This document shows, one piece after another, positions 33,328 to 38,876 of a DNA stretch of 64,000 nt; positions within the stretch are counted from its first letter, which is position 1; every line of letters starts with the position of its first letter. Below the pieces are notes generated by a model, which was not told the DNA's origin, ran no database searches, and worked only from the letters and a program-made list of their open reading frames with translations. Origin of the DNA: Kribbella sp. VKM Ac-2569 (lineage in GTDB: Bacteria > Actinomycetota > Actinomycetes > Propionibacteriales > Kribbellaceae); assembly GCF_004216905.1 (NCBI RefSeq), contig NZ_SGXJ01000007.1:310001-374000 (forward strand), written 5' to 3'. The position numbers and the translations under genes were made by a program.

Positions 33328-34379
33328 AGCTTCCTGAAGAAGTTCCGGAGGTCCTCGACCACGAGTTCGGGGACCTCCAGGGCGGCGAAGTGGCCGCCGT
33401 GGTCGAACTCGGTGTAGTGCACGACGTCGAACTCCCGCTCGACGAGCTTGCGCACCGTGCTGTCGTTCGGGAAGACGGCGAGCCCGGTCGGTACGGCGCA
33501 ATAGTCGACGTGCGCGCCCCAGGAGGACTGCGCCTCCCGGTAGAGCCTGGCCTGCGAACCCGCCGTACTCGTCAACCACGTCAGCGTCACGCTGTCGAGG
33601 ATCTGGTCGTTGCTGACGGCACCTTCCCGGTGGCCGTAGTCGTCGTACCACTCCAGGTTCCACGCCAGTTGGCCGATCGGGGAGTCGACCAAGGCGTACG
33701 CCAGCGTCTGCGGGCGCGTTCCCTGGATCGCGGCGTACCCGGACCGCTCGTTCCGCCAGCGGTCGAGCCCGCTCAACCGCTGCTGCTCCGCCTCGCTCAG
33801 CTCCTCGCCCTGAGGGAAGGCGACGTATCCGTCGAGATGCAGCCCGATCACCCGCTCGGGCACGAGCCGCGCCAGCGCGGGGCCGATCCGCGCACCCCAG
33901 TCGTATCCGTGGACGCCGTACCGCTCGTATCCCAGCTGTTCCATCAACGTCACCCACGCCCGCGCGATCCGCTCCACGCCCCACCCGGTTGCGCCGGTCA
34001 CGCCGCCGAATCCGAAGCCGGGCATCGTCGGCGCCACCAAGGTGAAGTCCTGGGACAGCGCGTCGATCACGTCGAGGTAGTCGGAGGCGGCGCCAGGCCA
34101 ACCGTGGAGGAGCAGCAGCGGCGTACCCGACCCGGCGCGCAGGTAGTGGACCCGCTGCCCGTCGATCTCGGTCACGTACTGCGGATACGCGTTCAACCGT
34201 CGCTCGAACCGCCGCCAGTCGTACGCCGTCCGCCAGTACTCGGCCACTTCCCGCAACCGCCCGATCTCCACGCCGTACGACGAACCGGCATCAGGCAACT
34301 GATCCGGCCACCTCGCCGCCTCCAGCCGTCGCTGTAGCTCGTCCAACTCCGCCTGCGGCACCTCTGCTCGAAACTCCAT
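33324..34379 (-). CDS. Epoxide hydrolase (EHN-domain alpha/beta hydrolase)
   Basis: A 351-residue hydrolase with the epoxide-hydrolase N-terminal domain (EVPQAELDELQRRLEAARWPDQ) and an alpha/beta core. LLLLHGWPGAASDYLDVI carries the oxyanion HGWPG, GYDWGARIGPALA has the nucleophile Asp, and a Tyr-containing lid and a late His in FDHGGHFAALE complete the machinery. ATG 34379 is chosen because TAGTGT lies 7 nt upstream (leaderless) and the EHN domain starts directly. The much longer open frame upstream is antisense to the DUF2071 gene. Confidence 0.9.
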   Translation of the reverse strand: MEFRAEVPQAELDELQRRLEAARWPDQLPDAGSSYGVEIGRLREVAEYWRTAYDWRRFERRLNAYPQYVTEIDGQRVHYLRAGSGTPLLLLHGWPGAASDYLDVIDALSQDFTLVAPTMPGFGFGGVTGATGWGVERIARAWVTLMEQLGYERYGVHGYDWGARIGPALARLVPERVIGLHLDGYVAFPQGEELSEAEQQRLSGLDRWRNERSGYAAIQGTRPQTLAYALVDSPIGQLAWNLEWYDDYGHREGAVSNDQILDSVTLTWLTSTAGSQARLYREAQSSWGAHVDYCAVPTGLAVFPNDSTVRKLVEREFDVVHYTEFDHGGHFAALEVPELVVEDLRNFFRKL

Positions 34380-34386
34380 GGCAACG

Positions 34387-34392
34387 ACACTA
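34387..34392 (-). promoter_or_regulatory. -10 element of the epoxide hydrolase gene
   Basis: TAGTGT on the minus strand, 7 nt before ATG 34379; implies a leaderless message. Confidence 0.45.
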
Positions 34393-34426
34393 GAACCGAT
34401 AGCGGACACCGCCTGACCTCTACGGC

Positions 34427-34432
34427 TACGCT
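34427..34432 (+). promoter_or_regulatory. -10 element of the DUF2071 gene
   Basis: TACGCT, 7 nt before ATG 34440; implies a leaderless message. The two divergent promoters share a 60-bp gap. Confidence 0.45.
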
Positions 34433-34439
34433 CGATCTC

Positions 34440-35150
34440 ATGAGTTGGCCGTCGGCGCCGGGGTTGTCGCGGCCGCGGATCCTGCGGCAGCGATGGCTGG
34501 ATCTGACGTTTGTGCATTGGGCTTTCGCGCCGGCCGACGTCGCGCACTTCTTCCCGCCGGGGACCCGGCCGGACACCTTCGAAGGACGCACGTACGTCGG
34601 CCTCGTCCCGTTCCGGATGATCGACACCGGACTCCCGCACGGCCCGTCCGTTCCGTACTTCGGATCGTTCCTCGAGACGAACATCAGGCTGTACTCCGTG
34701 GACGAGACGGGCCGGCGTGGTGTGGTGTTCCTCAGCCTCGACGCGAACCGGCTGGCCGTGGTGGCGACGGCTCGCACGGTCTTCGGCCTCCCATACCGGT
34801 GGGCGCGGATGTGCCACGAACGGCACGGCAACCACCACACGTACACGTCGACCGTCCGCCACTCGGGTGTACAAGCCCTCGTAGGTGTCGAGATGGGTGA
34901 GCGCCTGCAGGCTGGGCCGTTGGAGGACTTCCTCACCGCGCGGTGGGGACTGCACGCCAACCGTGCCGGTCGCACCTGGTACCTGCCCAACGAGCACCCG
35001 CCCTGGATCCTCCACTCCGCAACCCTTACGGCGCTGGACGTCGATGGGCTGTTGCGATCCGTGGGCCTCGTGCCGCCCGACCGCCCGCCGGACCATGTCG
35101 CGTTCAGCGCCGGCGTTCCCGCGGAGTTCGGCGTACCGCTCAGGCCATGA
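34440..35150 (+). CDS. DUF2071 (YqjF-like) protein
   Basis: A 236-residue protein of the DUF2071/YqjF family: QRWLDLTFVHWAFAPADVAHFFPPGTRPDTFEGRTYVGLVPF at the start, FLETNIRLYSVDETGRRGVVFLSLDA, and a LPYRWARM block are all typical. Function of the family is unknown. It is transcribed divergently from the epoxide hydrolase from a leaderless promoter and overlaps the opposing TPR gene by 11 nt at its 3' end. Confidence 0.88.
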   Translation: MSWPSAPGLSRPRILRQRWLDLTFVHWAFAPADVAHFFPPGTRPDTFEGRTYVGLVPFRMIDTGLPHGPSVPYFGSFLETNIRLYSVDETGRRGVVFLSLDANRLAVVATARTVFGLPYRWARMCHERHGNHHTYTSTVRHSGVQALVGVEMGERLQAGPLEDFLTARWGLHANRAGRTWYLPNEHPPWILHSATLTALDVDGLLRSVGLVPPDRPPDHVAFSAGVPAEFGVPLRP

Positions 35151-35874
35151 GCTCGGCGGTCTCCTGGATGATGAACGGGATGCCCAGCTGACGGGCCCAC
35201 CGGTTGACCTCGGTCGCTAGCGCTCGTGATCCCGTCGCGTCGCCCTCGTCGCGGAGCAGGACCGCGAGCATGGCCTGCTGGGCGAGCGCGGGGCGCAGGT
35301 ACCCGATCTTCTGCAGCAGCTCAGTCGACCGCTCCCACTGCACCCGCGCGAGCGCCAGATCGCCGGCCGCGTGAGCGTGGTACCCGAGATGCCTCAGCGC
35401 CATCGACGTCAGCCACGCGTCGTCGCACTTCTCACCCAGCTCCAACGCGGTCCGGTAGTACTCGATGGCCTCCGCAGGCTGCTCGTACACGTTGTCGGCC
35501 ATCGCACCTGCCCAGAAGTTCGCCGTACCCCGTCGAGCTTCGTCGGGAGCCTCCTCGATGAGCGTGAGAACGCGCTCTCTCAGGTTCTTGCCGCCGGACT
35601 GGAACAGCGCGCTCGCATAGTCCTTGCGGAACTTGAGCATCGCGAGATCCCACGACTCGTTGGGCACGGCTGCGAGCGCGGCGGAGGCGTGGTCGGTCTG
35701 GTGCCCGAAGTCCTGGTCGACCGTGACCTCGGCCAGCGCCAGCGCGAGCACCTCACCCTCGGCGGCATCGTCGGGATGGGCGGCGGTCAGTAGGTCGGTC
35801 GCGGCGGCCCACTGGCCGGCGCGCATCAGGTGGGTGGCGGCGGTGACGACCTCGATGGCTGCGAGTTGGCTCAT
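35140..35874 (-). CDS. Tetratricopeptide-repeat-like protein, opposite MarR
   Basis: A 244-residue helical protein with TPR-like units: AATHLMRAGQWAAATDLLTAAHP, EGEVLALALAEVTVDQ, PAEAIEYYRTALELGEKCDDAWL, MALRHLGYHAHAAGDLALARVQWERSTELLQKIG. It is probably a cytoplasmic scaffold; specific function unknown. ATG 35874 (MSQLAAIEV) is preferred because TACTGT ends exactly 7 nt upstream; ATG 35880 two codons earlier lies almost on the -10. The palindrome at 35886-35903 covers this promoter, so the divergent MarR protein probably represses it. Confidence 0.75.
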   Translation of the reverse strand: MSQLAAIEVVTAATHLMRAGQWAAATDLLTAAHPDDAAEGEVLALALAEVTVDQDFGHQTDHASAALAAVPNESWDLAMLKFRKDYASALFQSGGKNLRERVLTLIEEAPDEARRGTANFWAGAMADNVYEQPAEAIEYYRTALELGEKCDDAWLTSMALRHLGYHAHAAGDLALARVQWERSTELLQKIGYLRPALAQQAMLAVLLRDEGDATGSRALATEVNRWARQLGIPFIIQETAELMA

Positions 35875-35881
35875 GCCCATC

Positions 35882-35887
35882 ACAGTA
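35882..35887 (-). promoter_or_regulatory. -10 element of the TPR gene
   Basis: TACTGT on the minus strand, 7 nt before ATG 35874. It decides between two in-frame ATGs and overlaps the palindrome at 35886-35903. Confidence 0.45.
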
Positions 35888-35903
35888 TTTCGACATCGAA
35901 ATA
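35886..35903. promoter_or_regulatory. 18-bp palindrome, candidate MarR operator
   Basis: TATTTCGA-CA-TCGAAATA, perfect 8-bp arms, unusually AT-rich for this genome. It overlaps the TPR gene -10 and lies next to a TTGACA hexamer (35905-35910) that may be the marR -35. Confidence 0.7.
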
Positions 35904-35910
35904 TTTGACA

Positions 35911-35938
35911 ACTAACCTTCAGCGGCTGAAAAGTTAGT
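35911..35938. promoter_or_regulatory. Second palindrome before marR
   Basis: Nested inverted repeat: ACTAAC/GTTAGT outside and TTCAGC-G-GCTGAA inside. It ends 3 nt before the MarR start codon, in the right place for autorepression. Confidence 0.6.
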
Positions 35939-35941
35939 CCG

Positions 35942-36436
35942 GTGAAGGACTTCGTAGACGCACACGTCGACCTCTGGGCCGGGGAGCTGGACGATCTCGA
36001 CCGGGACGTGGAAGGCATCACCGTCCGCCTGCAGGTGGTGACGCGGTACCTCGAGCGCCGGCGGGAAGCCGTGCTGGCGGCGTACGGGTTGCAACTGTGG
36101 GAGTTCAAGACGCTCCACATGCTGCGCCGCGGTGGTACGCCGTACCGTGCGACGCCCGGCGAGCTGGCGCGGCAGCTCGGGATGTCGCCGGCCGCGCTGA
36201 CCAATCGGCTGGACGCGCTCGAGAGCCGCGGGTACGTCGAACGCACGCACGACCGCGACGACCGCCGCAAGGTCGTCGCGACGCTGACCCGCTCGGGGAG
36301 CGCTCTCTGGGAGCGCGGGATCGGCGACATCCTGCGGGTCGAGGAGGAACTGATCCACCACCTGCCCGCAGCCGACCGCACCCGCCTCGACAGCCTGCTC
36401 CGGCGCCTCGTCCTCGTCACCGAGAAAGATTCCTAG
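35942..36436 (+). CDS. MarR-family transcriptional regulator
   Basis: A 164-residue winged-helix regulator: LEFKTLHMLRR-like helix, TPGELARQLGMSPAALTNRLDALESRGYVERTHDRDDRRKVVATLT is the recognition helix and wing, flanked by helices for dimerisation. GTG 35942 is the start; no ATG is available nearby, and a leaderless or short-leader message is likely. Two palindromes lie between it and the divergent TPR gene, implying control of both. Ligand unknown. Confidence 0.92.
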   Translation: MKDFVDAHVDLWAGELDDLDRDVEGITVRLQVVTRYLERRREAVLAAYGLQLWEFKTLHMLRRGGTPYRATPGELARQLGMSPAALTNRLDALESRGYVERTHDRDDRRKVVATLTRSGSALWERGIGDILRVEEELIHHLPAADRTRLDSLLRRLVLVTEKDS

Positions 36437-36509
36437 CTGCCGCATGTCGAGTTCGGCCGATCGGATCCGACGTCCCCGTGTAAGCACCGAGAGACCGGAG
36501 GACGGACCG

Positions 36510-36689
36510 ATGGAACCGCTGAACCTGATGGTGTCGCTGAGCCACTTCGCGAACGCCGAGCGTGAGAACGAGCACGGCCTCAGCCAGCCTGCCGGGCGTG
36601 GCCGCCGTACCGAGCGGAAGGCGCGGAGGCTCTCAGCAGGACGAAATGTGCGGCGGATCTGGGCAAGTCGTGTCAGAGTCACCCCGTGA
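36510..36689 (+). CDS. Small basic protein (59 aa)
   Basis: A 59-residue protein beginning MEPLNLMVSLSHFANAEREN with a strongly basic second half (RRTERKARRLSAGRNVRRI). GGAGG 8-9 nt before ATG 36510 is a good ribosome-binding site, and the stop overlaps the following acetyltransferase GTG as GTGA, so it looks genuinely translated. I do not recognise a function; similar short basic proteins occur in many actinobacteria. An in-frame start at 36444 adds 22 residues without support. Confidence 0.6.
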   Translation: MEPLNLMVSLSHFANAERENEHGLSQPAGRGRRTERKARRLSAGRNVRRIWASRVRVTP

Positions 36690-37471
36690 CTGATGCCTTG
36701 AAGAACGACCTGCTCGCGGCGTACGACGACCAGCTGCGGGGGACCAGCGAGACCGCGGACGTGCCGACGAGCACCGACGGGCCGGTGATCCGGGTCGAGT
36801 ACCCGAGTCGCGGCTTCGTGAGTTACCGCTCTCTCGATGGTCTCGACGGCGTGGAGATCGATGCCCTGATCGCCCGGCAGCGCGACTACTTCGCCGCCAA
36901 GGGACAGGCCGTCGAGTGGAAGCTGCGCGGTCACGACCTGCCCGCCGACCTCCCGGACCGGCTGAAGGCCGGCGGGTTCGAGCCCGAGGAGCAGGAGACC
37001 GTACTCGTCGCCGAGAGCGCCGCCATCGCGGAGCGCCTGCAGGGCCGCGACGTGGTCGACGGCATAACGATCCGGCTGGCGACCGAGCGCGCGGACTTCG
37101 AACGCATCGCCGCGATGGAGTCGACGGTCTGGGGCGAGGACTGGTCCTGGCTGACCGACGACCTGGTACGCCGGAACGCGGGCGGCACCGACGTCTACGT
37201 CGCCGAGGCCGACGGCCAGGTGGTGTCCGCCGCGTGGGCCGTGTACAAGAAGGGCACCGAGTTCACCGGTCTCTGGGGCGGCTCGACGCTCGCCGAGTGG
37301 CGCGGCAAGGGCATCTACAAGGCACTGGTCGCGGTCCGCGCGGCACGGGCGGTCGAGCTCGGCTACAAGTACCTCCACGTCGACGCCTCCGACGACAGCT
37401 CCCCGATCCTCCAACGCCTCGGCTTCCTCGCAGTCACCACCACGACGCCGTACGTCCACACCCCGGCTTAA
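36686..37471 (+). CDS. GNAT-family N-acetyltransferase
   Basis: A 261-residue acetyltransferase. An N-terminal extension of about 110 residues precedes a GNAT core at roughly 120-255: TIRLATERADFERIAAM, YVAEADGQVVSAAWAVY (strand 4), GLWGGSTLAEWRGKGIYKALVAVRAARA (acetyl-CoA-binding motif in modified R-G-x-G-I form) and LHVDASDDSSPILQRLGF. GTG 36686 overlaps the small gene's stop. The substrate is unknown. Confidence 0.85.
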   Translation: MTDALKNDLLAAYDDQLRGTSETADVPTSTDGPVIRVEYPSRGFVSYRSLDGLDGVEIDALIARQRDYFAAKGQAVEWKLRGHDLPADLPDRLKAGGFEPEEQETVLVAESAAIAERLQGRDVVDGITIRLATERADFERIAAMESTVWGEDWSWLTDDLVRRNAGGTDVYVAEADGQVVSAAWAVYKKGTEFTGLWGGSTLAEWRGKGIYKALVAVRAARAVELGYKYLHVDASDDSSPILQRLGFLAVTTTTPYVHTPA

Positions 37472-38046
37472 CGCGCGGCGCGGTACAGGGAGTAGTGCAT
37501 TGGGCCGTTGTGCGGGAGTTCGAGTTCGGCGATGACGGTGAAGCCGAGTGACTCGTAGAAGCTGATGTTCGCCGGGTCCTGGGTTTCCACGAACGCGGGG
37601 GAGTGCGCGGCGTCCGCGGTTGCGAGACCGGGAGTGATGACCGCGCGGCCGAGGCCCTGGCGCTGGTGGTCCGGGTCGACGGCGGCGAGTGCGAGGAGCC
37701 AGACGGGATCGCGAGGATGGAAGAGCGCGATCGCCTGGCCGTACTCCGCCGTCAAAGGCCCCTGAGATCCGGCGAGCTCCTGAAATGCGGCCGTGTACGG
37801 CGCGAAGGCATCGGCCGGCAGATCGGGCGGGAGCCAGACGGCGACCGCGCTCACGTCGTCGGTGACCCAGACGCGACCGTGCGGCAGCCCGATGCCGCTG
37901 ACGAACAAGCGGTGGTACTCCGTGAGCCGATCGAGGTAGCCGTCCGGGTCGAAGCACGCGCGGCTCATCGGGTAGTCGGCCAACGCGCGGGTCAGAGTGG
38001 TGACGGCGGCGTCGACGTCCGCAATGGTTGCCTCGCGCACCTTCAT
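37468..38046 (-). CDS. GNAT-family N-acetyltransferase
   Basis: A 192-residue GNAT protein: MKVREATIADVDAAV opening, RVWVTDDVSAVAVWLPP, then LAALAVDPDHQRQGLGRAVITPGL-type coenzyme A loop (Q-R-Q-G-L-G about residue 135) and FVETQDPANISFYESLGF. It resembles the puromycin-acetyltransferase-like group by the WLPP block. ATG 38046 overlaps the SGNH hydrolase stop as ATGA. Its TAA stop interlocks with that of the opposing acetyltransferase gene through TTAA. Confidence 0.88.
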   Translation of the reverse strand: MKVREATIADVDAAVTTLTRALADYPMSRACFDPDGYLDRLTEYHRLFVSGIGLPHGRVWVTDDVSAVAVWLPPDLPADAFAPYTAAFQELAGSQGPLTAEYGQAIALFHPRDPVWLLALAAVDPDHQRQGLGRAVITPGLATADAAHSPAFVETQDPANISFYESLGFTVIAELELPHNGPMHYSLYRAAR

Positions 38047-38837
38047 GTGCGGAGCGTCTCGAGGATCAGGTCGGCGACGGCGCGCATGCCGGCCGCGTTC
38101 GGGTGGTACGAGACGTGGCCGCCCAGATAGGACGGCCGCAGCGTGAACCCGGTCGTCCACGGCTCGGTCGATCCGATCGCGTGCTCCCGGCTCGCCGCCG
38201 ACGCCGCTACCAGCTCGGCCCCGGACGCGGCGGCCGCCTTCGCGAACGCGGCCGCCAGGCCGTCGGCCATCAGCGCGATGCTCGGTAGCTGTTCCTCGTT
38301 GAGCGGTACGTCGAGGCGCGGCCGGGTCGCCGGTCCGACGAGGCTCAGGTAGTCGACCAGGAGGATCCGCGCCTCCGGAGAGCGCTCTCTGGCTCTCTCG
38401 ACCACCGTGGTCAGCGAATCCGTGACGGCCTGGTACGACGCGTCGTCCTTGAGGTAGCTGATCCGCGCGCGGATCCGGTTCGCCACCCGGCGGCCGAGGA
38501 TCGACGCCGGTTTGGCGACCGTGTTCAGGAAACTTCCGCGGAGGAATGTCCCGACGTACTCGAGATCGTTGCCGCCGACGGTGATCGTCAAGAGAGCGGT
38601 CTCCGGCGTGAGCGCGTCGAGTTGCGGTGGCGCCTCGTCCTGCGCGGTGTCGAGCACGTGCGCGGTGGTCGCGCCGGAGTACGAGACGTCGACCAGGTCG
38701 AGGCCGAGCTCGGTCGCGACGAGCTGCGCGTAGTTGTTGCCCGAGCGGCCCGCGGGCGGGTGCACGATCGGGCGGATCCCCGGCCCGGCCGCGAACGAGC
38801 TGCCGAGTGCGACGTACCGACTGCCGGAAGCGATCAC
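38043..38837 (-). CDS. SGNH/GDSL-family hydrolase
   Basis: A 264-residue SGNH hydrolase: block I YVALGSSFAAGPG (nucleophile Ser), block II Gly in VDVSYSGATT, block III GGNDLEYVG (Asn), and block V SYHPNAAGM (catalytic Asp/His region, with His in YHPN). No signal peptide is present, so it is probably cytoplasmic. Likely an esterase or lipase; substrate not readable. GTG 38837 is supported by TATCGT 6 nt upstream. It is the first gene of a pair with the acetyltransferase. Confidence 0.9.
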   Translation of the reverse strand: MIASGSRYVALGSSFAAGPGIRPIVHPPAGRSGNNYAQLVATELGLDLVDVSYSGATTAHVLDTAQDEAPPQLDALTPETALLTITVGGNDLEYVGTFLRGSFLNTVAKPASILGRRVANRIRARISYLKDDASYQAVTDSLTTVVERARERSPEARILLVDYLSLVGPATRPRLDVPLNEEQLPSIALMADGLAAAFAKAAAASGAELVAASAASREHAIGSTEPWTTGFTLRPSYLGGHVSYHPNAAGMRAVADLILETLRT

Positions 38838-38843
38838 CGCACC

Positions 38844-38849
38844 ACGATA
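38844..38849 (-). promoter_or_regulatory. -10 element of the SGNH hydrolase gene
   Basis: TATCGT on the minus strand, 6 nt before GTG 38837. Its expected -35 position coincides with the -10 of the divergent gene. Confidence 0.5.
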
Positions 38850-38864
38850 GACGGTTCACGGGGG

Positions 38865-38870
38865 TACGGT
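38865..38870 (+). promoter_or_regulatory. -10 element of the Hsp90-like gene
   Basis: TACGGT, 6 nt before GTG 38877. It fixes that start, since the open frame extends far upstream antisense to the SGNH gene. Confidence 0.5.
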
Positions 38871-38876
38871 GCCCCG

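Noticed and set aside
31015..34101. 1028-codon open frame on the minus strand
   Set aside because: It is antisense to the oxidoreductase, xylA and TIM-barrel genes, all of which have clear motifs. Its translation is Arg/Val/Asp-rich without motifs, a GC-codon shadow.
35912..37957. 681-codon minus-strand open frame
   Set aside because: It runs antisense through marR, the small gene and the acetyltransferase; no domain seen. Only the real minus-strand gene at 37468-38046 in another frame is supported.
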